From: Oscillospiraceae bacterium
GTDB lineage: Bacteria > Bacillota > Clostridia > Oscillospirales > CAG-272
NCBI GenBank assembly: GCA_015063805.1
Contig: SVTK01000008.1
Location: 53,198 to 117,197 of the forward strand
Reading direction: 5' to 3'
Length of the DNA stretch: 64,000 nucleotides
Shown here piece by piece: positions 10,129 to 20,111 of this stretch. Within the stretch, counting starts at the first letter, position 1. Every line of letters starts with the position of its first letter. A program made the position numbers and the translations under genes. Below the pieces are notes generated by a model that was given only the letters and a program-made list of their open reading frames with translations, made no database searches and had not been told where the DNA came from.

Positions 10129-11854
10129 GGATAGCACCTCCCATCTGAGAATCGCTGATTTCACGGTAAATGTCGCAGTTGGCCAGCAGCTCTTCATGGC
10201 TGCCCATGCCGATGATGCGGCCTTCGTCGATGACGAGGATCACATCGGCGTTCATCACCGAGCTGATCCGCTGGGCCACCACAACGGTGGTGGTCTGACC
10301 GCCGAGATTTTCGGCAATGGCGCGGCGCAGATTGGCATCGGTCTTGTAGTCCAGCGCCGAGGAGGAGTCGTCGAGAATGAGAATCTCGGGCTTGGCGGCC
10401 AGAGCCCGGGCAATGAGGGTACGCTGCTTCTGCCCGCCGCTGATGTTGGTGCCCTTGGCGGTGAGCATATGCAGGTAGCCCTCGTCAAATTCTTCGATAA
10501 AGGGGGCGGCCTGAGCCAGCTCGGCGGCAAACTCAATTTCCTTTCGGCTCAGCTCGCGGCCGAAGGCGATGTTTTCCTCCATGGTTTCGGCGTAGAGGAA
10601 ATCGTTCTGCATGGCCACGCCGAATTTTTGGTGAAGTTCTCCCAGGGGGAAGGTGCGAACATCCTGCCCGCCGATGCGGACGGAGCCCTTATCCACATCG
10701 TAGAAGCGCATGAGCAGCTGAACAATGGTGGATTTGCCGCTTCCTGTGGCACCGATGATGCCCAGGGTTCCGCCGCGGGGGACGCGGAAGGAGATATCGG
10801 TGAGGTTGTTCTTGGTTTTATTGTAGGAGAAGGAAACCTTGTCGAAGGTGATGTATCCCTCATCGCCGTCCCGTTTACGGGGATAGGTGTCGGTGGATTC
10901 CACCTCCAGGTCGGGCTCGATCTCCAGCACTTCGGCAATGCGGTTGGCGGAGGCAGTACCCTTGGAGAGCATGACAAAGATGCGGGTAACGGCCAGCATG
11001 GCGTTGGAGATCATGGTGAAGAAGGACATGAAGGCGATGATGCTGCCGGGGGCGCTGGCACCGCCGTTGACCCGGAAGGCGCCGACCACGATCACACAGG
11101 TAAGGCCCGTGTTGAGGAAGAAGTTCATGAGTGGATTGCTGGCGGCCATGGTAATGCCGGCCTTTTTCTCGGCGGCCACCACGTCGCGGTTGACGGTGTC
11201 AAAGTGCCGCCGCTCGTAATCGGTCTTGGAGAGGGCCTTGATGACGCGGACACCCTGGGCGTTTTCCCGTACCACACGCACCAGGCGGTCCACATTCTGC
11301 TGAAGCTTGGTGTAGAGGGGGATGCCCCTGCGGGAGATGCCCAGCACGATGACGGTGATAAAGGGAAGCACCGCCACCAGCACCAGGGTCAGCATGGGCT
11401 CCAGGGTAGCCGATACCGCAATGCCGCCGATGAGCAGGATGGGGGCACGCACGCCCATACGCTGAATCATGCCGATCATGTGATGGACGTTGTAGGTGTC
11501 GGAGGTGAGGCGGGATTCCAGGCTGGGGATAGTGAGTTTATCAATCTGCCGGCAGGAGAGGTGCATGATGCGGGAAAAGAGATCATGCCGCAGCTGCTCG
11601 GAGGTATTCCGGGCGACGCGGGCGGCCATACGGTTGGCCACGATGTTTCCGGTTACGCCAATGATGGCGCAGAGCACCATCAGCGCGCCCCAGAACAGCA
11701 CCGGCTTGAGTTCTTTGGTGGGCACAACCTCGTCAATAATGTGGGCAAGGATGTAAGGCAGGATCAGGTCCATAATGGTGCCCACAACCTTGATGCCCAG
11801 GCCCAGGCACATTCTTCCCCAGAAGGGACGGAGATACTTGAGAACGGTTTTCAT
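10121..11854 (-). CDS. ABC exporter half-transporter (ATP-binding/permease), subunit with non-canonical Walker B (Asp)
   Basis: 577 aa; GATGSGKST, NISGGQKQRT, ILILDDSSSALD. Confidence 0.94.
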   Translation of the reverse strand: MKTVLKYLRPFWGRMCLGLGIKVVGTIMDLILPYILAHIIDEVVPTKELKPVLFWGALMVLCAIIGVTGNIVANRMAARVARNTSEQLRHDLFSRIMHLSCRQIDKLTIPSLESRLTSDTYNVHHMIGMIQRMGVRAPILLIGGIAVSATLEPMLTLVLVAVLPFITVIVLGISRRGIPLYTKLQQNVDRLVRVVRENAQGVRVIKALSKTDYERRHFDTVNRDVVAAEKKAGITMAASNPLMNFFLNTGLTCVIVVGAFRVNGGASAPGSIIAFMSFFTMISNAMLAVTRIFVMLSKGTASANRIAEVLEIEPDLEVESTDTYPRKRDGDEGYITFDKVSFSYNKTKNNLTDISFRVPRGGTLGIIGATGSGKSTIVQLLMRFYDVDKGSVRIGGQDVRTFPLGELHQKFGVAMQNDFLYAETMEENIAFGRELSRKEIEFAAELAQAAPFIEEFDEGYLHMLTAKGTNISGGQKQRTLIARALAAKPEILILDDSSSALDYKTDANLRRAIAENLGGQTTTVVVAQRISSVMNADVILVIDEGRIIGMGSHEELLANCDIYREISDSQMGGAILE

Positions 11855-12342
11855 TGGGGGTTATCGCCTCCTTTTCCGGGGTGAGCGAAGGCCTGGTCGG
11901 CGGGATCGTCCTCCGGCTCGCGGCGGGCGTAGGTGGTGGCCTTGTCATAAAGGCGGTCGAGGAGGGTATACAGCTGCGTCAGCTCTTCCTCGGTAAAGTC
12001 CTCGGTGAGATATTGGTTCCACTCCCGGGTGATTTCCCGGATATAGGGCAGAATATCATAGGCCTTTTCGGTGGGATAGACCAGGGTAACGCGGCGGTCC
12101 TCCTCGCTTTGGCGGCGCTCCACATAACCGCACTTTTCCAGGGCAGTGAGATGGCGGGTCACATTGCTTTTGTCAATGCAGATCCGACGCGCCAGCTGTT
12201 CCTGGGATACCCCCGGTGTGTGGCAGAGGGCGAGAATGTATACCGTCTTGCCGGGCCCAAGGTCGCTCCCCTTAAGCTTGTCCCCGCGCCAGATGTTGCC
12301 GCATCGGCCGATGATATTGATATAACGCATCAGAGATGGCAT
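11851..12342 (-). CDS. MarR family transcriptional regulator
   Basis: winged-helix 'PGVSQEQLARRICIDKSNVTRHLTALEKCGYVERRQSEEDRRVTLVYPT'; start MPSLMRYIN preceded by GAAAGGAGAAGACCC. Confidence 0.9.
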   Translation of the reverse strand: MPSLMRYINIIGRCGNIWRGDKLKGSDLGPGKTVYILALCHTPGVSQEQLARRICIDKSNVTRHLTALEKCGYVERRQSEEDRRVTLVYPTEKAYDILPYIREITREWNQYLTEDFTEEELTQLYTLLDRLYDKATTYARREPEDDPADQAFAHPGKGGDNPQ

Positions 12343-12361
12343 GGGTCTTCTCCTTTCGTAA

Positions 12362-12383
12362 AATGATTGCGTGCGCAATCATT
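12362..12383. promoter_or_regulatory. Perfect inverted repeat, probable MarR operator
   Basis: AATGATTGCG-TG-CGCAATCATT, 10-bp arms, 20 bp upstream of the marR start codon and downstream of a sigma-A-like promoter. Confidence 0.75.
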
Positions 12384-12401
12384 GCGATTGCAACTATATT
12401 G

Positions 12402-12430
12402 ATTGTACCACAAAAAGCCGCTTCGGTCAA
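12402..12430 (-). promoter_or_regulatory. Sigma-A-like promoter of the marR-ABC operon
   Basis: On minus strand TTGACC-N17-TACAAT with extended TG. Confidence 0.75.
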
Positions 12431-12466
12431 GGGAAACCGCAGAATCATTTTTCCTTGATATATTGC

Positions 12467-12497
12467 AAAAAGCTCCACCCAAACAGTGGAGCCTTTT
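12467..12497 (-). terminator. Intrinsic terminator after XRE regulator gene
   Basis: GGCTCCACT-GTTTGGG-TGGAGCTTTTT on minus strand. Confidence 0.7.
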
Positions 12498-12515
12498 GCA
12501 CAGCGCGAAAATCCG

Positions 12516-13028
12516 TCAGCTATATTTTTCTGTGTCATCAAAAGCATTTCGCTCAACATACGCCATCATCGCATTGTTCCTCCATGCATGGCCTGCAATG
12601 AGCAATAACATAGATGCAGCCATCAACAGCGGCTGTTTTGCAATAATACCTGCCGCAAAAACAGTGATAATGCCGATGCCACAGCAGCACATGGATGCAA
12701 TATGGTCTTTGAGCCATTTCCTTTTGTAAAAAGAGATCTTCTCCTTCAATGTGAAACTGCTTGCTTTCACGGTTTGGCAGAGATTTTCCTCGGCTACCGC
12801 TTTGTATTCTTCCTGTTTCAATCGTTTCCCGCTCAGAAGTTCGTTGATACTCACATCAAACAGCTTGCTCATGGAGATCAGCATTTCTGCCGGCGGCAAG
12901 TATGTTCCTGTTTCCCAGCGCGATACGGTCTTATTGGTTACGCCAATGATTTCCCCTACCTGCTCCTGCGAAAGTCCGCGTTCCTTTCTGAGCTGCGCGA
13001 TAAATTTACCGATTTGGATCAGATCCAT
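12516..13028 (-). CDS. XRE/HTH_3 transcriptional regulator with C-terminal TM segments
   Basis: 'IGKFIAQLRKERGLSQEQVGEIIGVTNKTVSRWETGTYLPPAEMLISMSKLFDVSINELLSG' then hydrophobic segments; start MDLIQ after GGAGGTG. Confidence 0.88.
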   Translation of the reverse strand: MDLIQIGKFIAQLRKERGLSQEQVGEIIGVTNKTVSRWETGTYLPPAEMLISMSKLFDVSINELLSGKRLKQEEYKAVAEENLCQTVKASSFTLKEKISFYKRKWLKDHIASMCCCGIGIITVFAAGIIAKQPLLMAASMLLLIAGHAWRNNAMMAYVERNAFDDTEKYS

Positions 13029-13157
13029 TTTTTCACCTCCGGAAACAGTATAGCAAACTTGGATTTTTCTGTCTTTACCACAAACAGCGAACGGTTGGAC
13101 ATCCAATGAAAAATCGCTTTTTCCCATCCTCTGAATGAATTGGGATCAGTGAGAAAC

Positions 13158-13190
13158 AAGAGGGACTATCCGTTCGGGACAGTCCCTCTT
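13158..13190. terminator. Inverted repeat 3' of addA, possible terminator
   Basis: AAGAGGGACT-...-AGTCCCTCTT 10-bp arms; weak T-tract. Confidence 0.5.
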
Positions 13191-13204
13191 CTGCCTTTGT
13201 GTGA

Positions 13205-16200
13205 TCATTTCAGTTCCACCGCCTCGCCCAGGGCAAGGGACCACAGGCAGATGCGGTCGGGCTCGCGGCCGAAGAGGACGCGGCAGGCCTCGGCGTAATA
13301 GCCCAGCTGGCCGCTGTGACGATCGGCAAGGATTCGGTGAGCCTCGGCGCGGTCATGGGGCAGGCGATCGGTTTTGTAGTCACAGAGCACCAGGCGGCCA
13401 TCGGTGCTCTCAAAGCAGAGGTCAATGACACCCTGTACCAGAATCTGTTGCTCTTTCAATGCGTCAGACAGTTCGGCGTCCTGTGTGAACCGTGCGGCAG
13501 GGAAGTGCAGGTGGAAGCGGCGCTCCCGCAGGGTCCAGCGGGCGGCGCACAACTCGGCATAGAGGGGGCCGGCAAAGAAGGCGGCCAGCTCGTCCCGGTG
13601 GAGCAGCTCAGCCATCCGCGCTGTGATAAAGCCCTTCTCCAGCAGACGCTGCGTTTCACGATCAATGCTCTCGGGGATGGGGGCAGAGATGCGGGAAAAA
13701 TCGCAGAACTGCAGAAACACATGGGTGGATGTTCCGCGCTCGGCGGCAAGTTCTCCTGCCGATTGGGCGAATCCGTCAAGGAAGGCGGGGCGCAGCCGCA
13801 TCTCGGGCAGGCGAACCTCCCCCTGCAGCTCAGCAGGGGCATCCTCGTCCAAAAGGTCGGGGGAAAGACGGGACACCGCCAGCTTGGCGGGGATGCGGGT
13901 CAGGTGCTCGTGGGGATAGCGGAAGGAAAACCGATCAGTCAGCAGGTCGATCAGTTCCTGCTCGGCCTCGGGAGCGCGGGATTCGGCGGTCGGGACTTCA
14001 GCTTCGGCCGTGGAATCGGCTTCAGCAGTCGCCGTTTCCCCGGTATCGGGCAGAACCAACTGCCAGCAATCTTCGGGGGTACCCATGAGGGCGGTAAGAA
14101 CCCAATCCAGATAACAGGTACTGTGCATCAGCCCGTCAGCGGAGCGCATATTGTGGCTGACGGCGGCATCGGCCAGCAGTTTGTCCCGATCGACCTTGGC
14201 CTGTGCGGTCATGTACAGCCGCTCCCTGGCGCGGGTGAGAGCCACATACAGGATGCGCATCTCCTCCTCCAACTGGGTATCGTTGATGTGTGCGGCGATT
14301 GCCTTGAAGATGGGGGAGGTGCGGCGGGCGAAGCCGCTCTCGTCCCGCAGACGGAGCGCGATCCCCGCATCATGGGCGAAGAGCAGGTTGGCCTGGGCAT
14401 CCATATGATTGAAATGGCGGCCCAGTTCACAGACAAAGCAGACGGGGAATTCCAGCCCCTTGGACTGGTGTATGGTCATGATCCGCACCGCATCCTCAGC
14501 GGAAGGCGGCGGCGCATCGATCTTGGCGCCTTCGTCCATGATGTCATTGATGTAGCGGATGAAGTTGTACAGGCCCCGGTAGGAGCCGGCCTCAAAGCGG
14601 CGGGCATAGTCGTAGAGCATCAGGAGATTGGCCCGCTTCTCCTCGGGGGAACGGGTGTCGCTCTCCTTGGGATCGTCGGCTCCCGCGAAGGCCAGCACGG
14701 CGGTGTCCCGGTAGAGATCGTTGAGCAGGCGGTCGATGGGGGCCCCCTCCGCCATGGTGCGGTACTCGGCCAGCTTGGCGAGGAATGCCTCGCCCTTCTC
14801 CCAGCCGTTCTCGGCGGTATAGCGGCGGAAGGCGGCGTAGAAGGGCTCATCTCCCTGTGCCGCACCGCGGACAGCCACCAGCTCATCAGGGGTGAAGCCG
14901 AAGAGAGGAGAGCGCAGAGTGCCCACCAGGTAAATGTCCCGATTGGGGTTGTCGATGGTGTTGAGGAGGCAGAGCATCATCAACACCTCGGGATTCTCGA
15001 AAAAATTGTCGGAAGCCCCCAGGGCGCAGGGAATATCCGCATCCTCCAGCGCGTTGATCAGCGCAGACACCGCAGTTTTTCCCCGCATGAGGATGGCAAT
15101 GTCTCGGGGGCGGATGGGCGAGCCGTCGTCCAGCTTCTCCTCTCGGATCAGACGGGCGATCTCTGCGGCAACCCAGCGGAATTCGGAGGTGGATTCCTCG
15201 TCCCCGTCTTCGGTATCCCCCTTCTCGGTCAAAGCCAGCACAGCGGGGGGGGAGTCAGGGGGACAGTTTTTGCCGCAGACCAGATCATCTTCGGGCAGAT
15301 AGCCGATGGACTCACCGCACAGGCCGAAAAGATAGGCGAAAATGCGGTTGGAGGTGTTGATCACCGGCAGGTCACAGCGGAAGTTGCGGGACATAAAGAT
15401 GGAAGCACTGTCCCCGTCATCCCCGCCGAGGGCGGGGAAGGTGCGGCGGTAGTCGGCGAAGATGGAGGGCTCCGCTCCACGGAAACGGTAGATACTTTGC
15501 TTGATATCCCCCACCATAAAGCGGGTGCGGGGACGGGCCAGAGCGCGGAAGATGCGGTCCTGCACCGCGTTGACGTCCTGGTATTCGTCGATGCAAATCA
15601 CATCAAATCCGGCGGCCAGATCCCGGGCCACATCGCTGTCCTCCCCATCGGGGGTGGTGAGCAGAGCCAGGGTGTAGCGCTCGATGTCGGAGAAATCACA
15701 GATGCCCCGGCGAAGCTTTTCTTCGGTGAGGCGGCGGTCGTATTCGGCCAGCAGGGTGTGGAGCTGGCGGATGGCGTCGGCGGTTTCGGTTGACATTTTG
15801 GCCAGCAGCTCGTCATTCGCGGCGAAGAAGCTGTCCCGCAGAGCGGTCTGACGTTCCTTGAATTTGTCCCGGCGAGCCTTGAAAATCTCGCTTTCCTCAC
15901 TTTTCTTCGCTCCCCGCAGGCTGCCAAGCCCCACGGGAGTATAGGCGTTGACCGCTGCCCGTACCGCGGAAAAATCGCCGCTGTCCAAGGCGGTGAGCAC
16001 CGCCATGATGTGATCCCGGTCGGCGGAAAAGGCGGGCAGGTAGGCTTTCGCCATTCCCTCGTCATCGGCCATTTCTTCCACGGCGCGGTCGAAAAAATCG
16101 GCGGCATCCCGGTAAAAACGGCGGGTTTGCCCGGCGGCGATCCTTCGCCAGCCCCGATCCATGGAACCGTCATTTTGGCTCAACTCTTCCGCGCGGGCGG

Positions 16201-16774
16201 GGAGGTAAGCAATGCCCTCGGGGTAGGTGGAGAGCTTTTGATACAGGGAGAGGAAGGTGTCGGCCAGATTTTTGTCGTTTCGTGCCCCGGTGAAGTGGTC
16301 GGCCAGCTGACCAAATCCCTCATCGGCGGCATAGTGCTCACTGATCAGGCTGTCCATGAGGGTGCGGGCCAGTACCTTTGCCTCGGCATCGTCGGCGATG
16401 CGGAAGCGGGCAGGCAGACCCAGCCGCTGAAAATTGGTGCGGATCAATTCCAGGCAGTAGGCGTGGATGGTGCTGATCTTGGCCGAACTGAGAGCCAGCA
16501 GCTGACGGTGGAGATGGCGGTTGCCGGGATCCGCGGCCAGGGCATTGCCCAGGGCCAGGGAGATGCGCTGGCGCAGCTCGGCCGCGGCGGCGCGGGAGAA
16601 GGTGACGATGAGCATCCGCTCAAGAGAAGCGGGATCCTCCCGGTCGGTGAGCAGGCGGATGATCCGCTCGGTAAGAACGGCGGTTTTGCCCGAGCCGGCG
16701 GCGGCTGAGATCAGGAGGGTCTTGTCCCTGGTCTCAATGGCGGCGCTTTGCTCGGGGGTCCATGTATTCGGCAT
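13205..16774 (-). CDS. addA: Helicase-exonuclease AddAB subunit AddA
   Basis: 1189 aa; WTPEQSAAIETRDKTLLISAAAGSGKTAVLTERII, UvrD motifs, C-terminal RecB-type nuclease QGVIDLCFESTDGRLVLCDYKTD. Confidence 0.97.
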   Translation of the reverse strand: MPNTWTPEQSAAIETRDKTLLISAAAGSGKTAVLTERIIRLLTDREDPASLERMLIVTFSRAAAAELRQRISLALGNALAADPGNRHLHRQLLALSSAKISTIHAYCLELIRTNFQRLGLPARFRIADDAEAKVLARTLMDSLISEHYAADEGFGQLADHFTGARNDKNLADTFLSLYQKLSTYPEGIAYLPARAEELSQNDGSMDRGWRRIAAGQTRRFYRDAADFFDRAVEEMADDEGMAKAYLPAFSADRDHIMAVLTALDSGDFSAVRAAVNAYTPVGLGSLRGAKKSEESEIFKARRDKFKERQTALRDSFFAANDELLAKMSTETADAIRQLHTLLAEYDRRLTEEKLRRGICDFSDIERYTLALLTTPDGEDSDVARDLAAGFDVICIDEYQDVNAVQDRIFRALARPRTRFMVGDIKQSIYRFRGAEPSIFADYRRTFPALGGDDGDSASIFMSRNFRCDLPVINTSNRIFAYLFGLCGESIGYLPEDDLVCGKNCPPDSPPAVLALTEKGDTEDGDEESTSEFRWVAAEIARLIREEKLDDGSPIRPRDIAILMRGKTAVSALINALEDADIPCALGASDNFFENPEVLMMLCLLNTIDNPNRDIYLVGTLRSPLFGFTPDELVAVRGAAQGDEPFYAAFRRYTAENGWEKGEAFLAKLAEYRTMAEGAPIDRLLNDLYRDTAVLAFAGADDPKESDTRSPEEKRANLLMLYDYARRFEAGSYRGLYNFIRYINDIMDEGAKIDAPPPSAEDAVRIMTIHQSKGLEFPVCFVCELGRHFNHMDAQANLLFAHDAGIALRLRDESGFARRTSPIFKAIAAHINDTQLEEEMRILYVALTRARERLYMTAQAKVDRDKLLADAAVSHNMRSADGLMHSTCYLDWVLTALMGTPEDCWQLVLPDTGETATAEADSTAEAEVPTAESRAPEAEQELIDLLTDRFSFRYPHEHLTRIPAKLAVSRLSPDLLDEDAPAELQGEVRLPEMRLRPAFLDGFAQSAGELAAERGTSTHVFLQFCDFSRISAPIPESIDRETQRLLEKGFITARMAELLHRDELAAFFAGPLYAELCAARWTLRERRFHLHFPAARFTQDAELSDALKEQQILVQGVIDLCFESTDGRLVLCDYKTDRLPHDRAEAHRILADRHSGQLGYYAEACRVLFGREPDRICLWSLALGEAVELK

Positions 16775-16802
16775 AGATGCCTCCCAAAAAATATCGGTGG
16801 GG

Positions 16803-19800
16803 TTATTTCTTTGCGGCCCGGCAGATGGGCTTGACGGGGCAGGCTTTGCAGGGGTATTCCTTGTTGTGCTTGCGGGGACGGGCGTGAGCGATGCCCGCGT
16901 GAAGCTCTCCTGCTACCCGGCGGATGGTCTGTCCCAGCTGGGCGTAGAGCTGATCGAACTCCTCTGCGGATGCCCTGGACTCGGGGGAGCTCATGCCTCC
17001 CTTTTTCAGCTGTCGGCAGGGAATGTACCTGCCCGCCAACTCGCTGTCCATTGCCCGTAGAACATCCTCATCGTCCAGGACGATGCCCTTTCGGGAGAGC
17101 TGTTTGTCGGCGCGGGCCAGAATCTCCCCGGCGGTGGCCGAAGCATCAGCGGAGAAGTCGGGGGAGAGAGCGGTGCAGTAGAGCATACCCGCGGGAAGAA
17201 GCGCGGTGTCCGCCGCAAGGCCGAGCCGCGCCCGAAGGGCAGGGCTTTGACTGCGGCAGAGGGTGAAGAGATAGAGCAGCAGCTGGAGGTTGAAGCCAAT
17301 GTCAATGTCGGCACGGTCAAATTCCTTGCTCCCGGTTTTGTAGTCCACCACCCGCAGATAAACGCGCCCGTCCTCCCGCCGCCACATATCCACCCGGTCA
17401 ATTACGCCCCCCAGCCACACCGGGGTGCCGTCGGGGAGATCGAAGACCAGGGGTTCGGGGGAGTCGGGGGCGCCTTCCCGGATAGGAAGTTCGAAGAAGA
17501 CAGGGACAAACCCGCTCTGCCGGAACTCGGTGAGGAGATTTCGGATCAGCAGGCGGGACAGGCGGCGTAGGCGGGAGAAGAGATGGGCAGTCCGTGCCGA
17601 GGGCGGGACGCCGTCGAAGAGCTTGCCCAGGTAGTCGGCAATGACGGCATCGAGATGCGCATCCAGGGCGGCATCGTCGGGGGGAAGCTCGAGCTTTCCA
17701 TTCACGGTGAGGGAGACGAAGAACTGCTCCAGCACGGCGTGGACATAGCTGCCCACGCTGTCATAGCCGATTTCGGCAGCCCGTTCCTCCTGCAGGCCCA
17801 GCAGATAGCGGCAGAAATAGGCAAAGTGACAGCCCACATAGCAGTCCAGGCGGGACTGGGTGAGGCGGATCCGATCCCCGAACAGGGTCTTTGCTGTCTC
17901 GGGGGAGAGGGTGCAGTTCCGCTCAGTCAGGGGCATATCCAGCGCCGTCACCCGCTGTGCGTAGTCGGGATCGGCGGCGAAAATTTGGCGCAGAGCCGCA
18001 CCCTCGGGGGTGCGGCGAAGCATGGCAGTGTAGGGGAAGGCGGTTTCCTTGGTCCAAAGCCGTTCGGTGAGGGGAAGATCTTCCCAGCGCATGGGCTTTC
18101 GGTTCAAGAGCAGCGACAGACGGCTCATGCCAAGGGATGGGGGGACCTCCCGTCCGTCGGTGCCTGCGCGGTGGCAGAAACAGATCAGCTTTTCTCTGGG
18201 CGCGGTGACGGCACGGTAGAGATAGAACAGCTCCTCGGCGGCCCGTCGGTCGCCCCCGGCAGAGAGCTCCAACCCTAGGCCCTCCAGCGCGCGCTTGTCG
18301 GCATCGGTGAAGAAACCGCCATCGGTGATGGCTTGGGGAAATTCTCCCTCACACAGGCCCAGCAGAATGGCACAGCGAGGGGAGTCGGCCCGCAGCATGG
18401 CGGCCGAGCCCACAGTGACCTGATCGGCGGCGGTGGGGATGATGCCGATGTCGGTTTCGGCAAAGAGCAGACGCAGGGCATCGGTGAATTCCCCGTAGGG
18501 GCAGGGGGCTTTTCCGAAGGCGGTGACGGTCTGATCGAGGGAGTCAAGGATGATGTTCCAGAGCTGGATCAGCTCGGCGGCCTCGTCGGCGCGGCCGCGG
18601 GACTGTTCCTCGGCGGCACGGGCCTGCAGGTGCTCAGGCAGACCGATCTCGGCGAGAAAGCCATAGACGGCGGCGGCACAGTCAGCGGCGGCGGTGGCCC
18701 CGTCAAGCCCCGCAAACAGGGTCAGCAGAGGTGCGGTTATCCGCACCCGGAGTTCATTGAGCATAGCCAGCCGCTCAGCCGATTCGGGGGTGTGCTCGGT
18801 GACATAGCCGGCGGGATCCATGGTCCAGGGGGTGATGATGGCGTTCCCCTGGAGCTTCCAGGCGGTGATGTAATCCTCCAGAAGGTCGACCTCCTCCCGG
18901 GAGAGCCCAGTGCATCCTGTTTTGAGGTAGGAGAGCAGGTCATCGCGGCGCCAGTTGGCAGCATGGAGAGCAAGGGCCGAGAGCAGAAGCTTCACTGCAG
19001 GCTTGGCGGTAATGTCGGTGCGGCGGGATAGGAAGTAGGGGATGCCGGCCCGCTCCAGCTCGGCATCCAGAATGCCGCGCCAACGCTCGGGATCCCGCAG
19101 GATCACCACAATATCGCTGTAGTGCATTCCTCCCTGTACCAGGGCGGAGATGCGGGCGGCGGCGGCCTCGGCTTCCACATAGGGGGAGGCACAGGTGTAC
19201 AGTTCCACCGTATCCCCCATGTCCTCTATGTCTTCCATGGATGCAGCATTTTCCATGTGCCAAAGCTGCTCTCCAAGGACCGCCAGGCGGGGGTTGGCGG
19301 CGCGGTGATTTTCGGTGAGCCGGATGACCTTGACGGGAATGTCGGACCGGGCCGCCATTCTGCGCAGCGCGGCGGCGGTGCGGTAGACCTCGGCAAAGTG
19401 CAGGGTATCCCCCGCAGGGCCGTCGCAGCAGAGAGCGAAGGTCACGCTTTCAGCCTGAGCGCAGATGCGGGCGAGCACAGCGTGCTCGGCGGCGGTGAAG
19501 CTGGTGAAGGAGTCCACAAAGACATGGGCTCCCGCAAACAGCGGGAATTTGTCCAACAGTTCGGCCAGCCGGGCCAGATCGTCCTCGCTGTCCTGCCAAT
19601 GGTCAGCCAGCCGTGCGCCGTATGCCCCCAGAATCAGGGAAAGATCGTGGAGCTTGCGGTAAAGCACAGAATCGGCGGGCAATTCCGCCGCGACAGCCTC
19701 CAGCCGCTCGGGGGTGAGAGAATAGGCCTTGCACTCCGAGACGGCGGAGCGCATGAGGGCGGTGAGGGAGAAATCGTTTTCAGCACGCTCACGATATTCG

Positions 19801-20111
19801 GTGAGGAAGGGGGCCATTTCCCGCAGGGTCTGCCACATGGTGAGAGCACGACCTCCGTTGGTGATACCCCGGTAGCCAATGCCGCCGCATTGGCGGAAGG
19901 CATGATTGGCCAGGCGGGAGAAGTTGAAAACCTCAAAGCGAAGCTGAGCCGCAGGAGGAAGAGTTTCCATGACCGCCCGTTCCCTGGCCACCGCTTCCTG
20001 CTCGGGAACCAGCAGATAGGCCTGTCCGTCACCGGCTACGATGTCGGCCATTTCGCTCAGCAGGCGGGTGGATTTCCCGCTCCCCGAAGGGCCGCAGAGC
20101 AGGCGGATCAT
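16803..20111 (-). CDS. addB: Helicase-exonuclease AddAB subunit AddB
   Basis: 1102 aa; LLCGPSGSGKSTRLL, nuclease domain, Fe-S cysteines CYVGC..C and C-terminal CKACPVKPIC. Confidence 0.94.
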   Translation of the reverse strand: MIRLLCGPSGSGKSTRLLSEMADIVAGDGQAYLLVPEQEAVARERAVMETLPPAAQLRFEVFNFSRLANHAFRQCGGIGYRGITNGGRALTMWQTLREMAPFLTEYRERAENDFSLTALMRSAVSECKAYSLTPERLEAVAAELPADSVLYRKLHDLSLILGAYGARLADHWQDSEDDLARLAELLDKFPLFAGAHVFVDSFTSFTAAEHAVLARICAQAESVTFALCCDGPAGDTLHFAEVYRTAAALRRMAARSDIPVKVIRLTENHRAANPRLAVLGEQLWHMENAASMEDIEDMGDTVELYTCASPYVEAEAAAARISALVQGGMHYSDIVVILRDPERWRGILDAELERAGIPYFLSRRTDITAKPAVKLLLSALALHAANWRRDDLLSYLKTGCTGLSREEVDLLEDYITAWKLQGNAIITPWTMDPAGYVTEHTPESAERLAMLNELRVRITAPLLTLFAGLDGATAAADCAAAVYGFLAEIGLPEHLQARAAEEQSRGRADEAAELIQLWNIILDSLDQTVTAFGKAPCPYGEFTDALRLLFAETDIGIIPTAADQVTVGSAAMLRADSPRCAILLGLCEGEFPQAITDGGFFTDADKRALEGLGLELSAGGDRRAAEELFYLYRAVTAPREKLICFCHRAGTDGREVPPSLGMSRLSLLLNRKPMRWEDLPLTERLWTKETAFPYTAMLRRTPEGAALRQIFAADPDYAQRVTALDMPLTERNCTLSPETAKTLFGDRIRLTQSRLDCYVGCHFAYFCRYLLGLQEERAAEIGYDSVGSYVHAVLEQFFVSLTVNGKLELPPDDAALDAHLDAVIADYLGKLFDGVPPSARTAHLFSRLRRLSRLLIRNLLTEFRQSGFVPVFFELPIREGAPDSPEPLVFDLPDGTPVWLGGVIDRVDMWRREDGRVYLRVVDYKTGSKEFDRADIDIGFNLQLLLYLFTLCRSQSPALRARLGLAADTALLPAGMLYCTALSPDFSADASATAGEILARADKQLSRKGIVLDDEDVLRAMDSELAGRYIPCRQLKKGGMSSPESRASAEEFDQLYAQLGQTIRRVAGELHAGIAHARPRKHNKEYPCKACPVKPICRAAKK

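Noticed and set aside
13316-15793. 825-aa plus-strand ORF opposite addA, and similar 576-745 aa ORFs opposite the ABC exporter genes and uvrA
   Set aside because: Antisense to well-supported genes, low-complexity composition, no recognisable domain.
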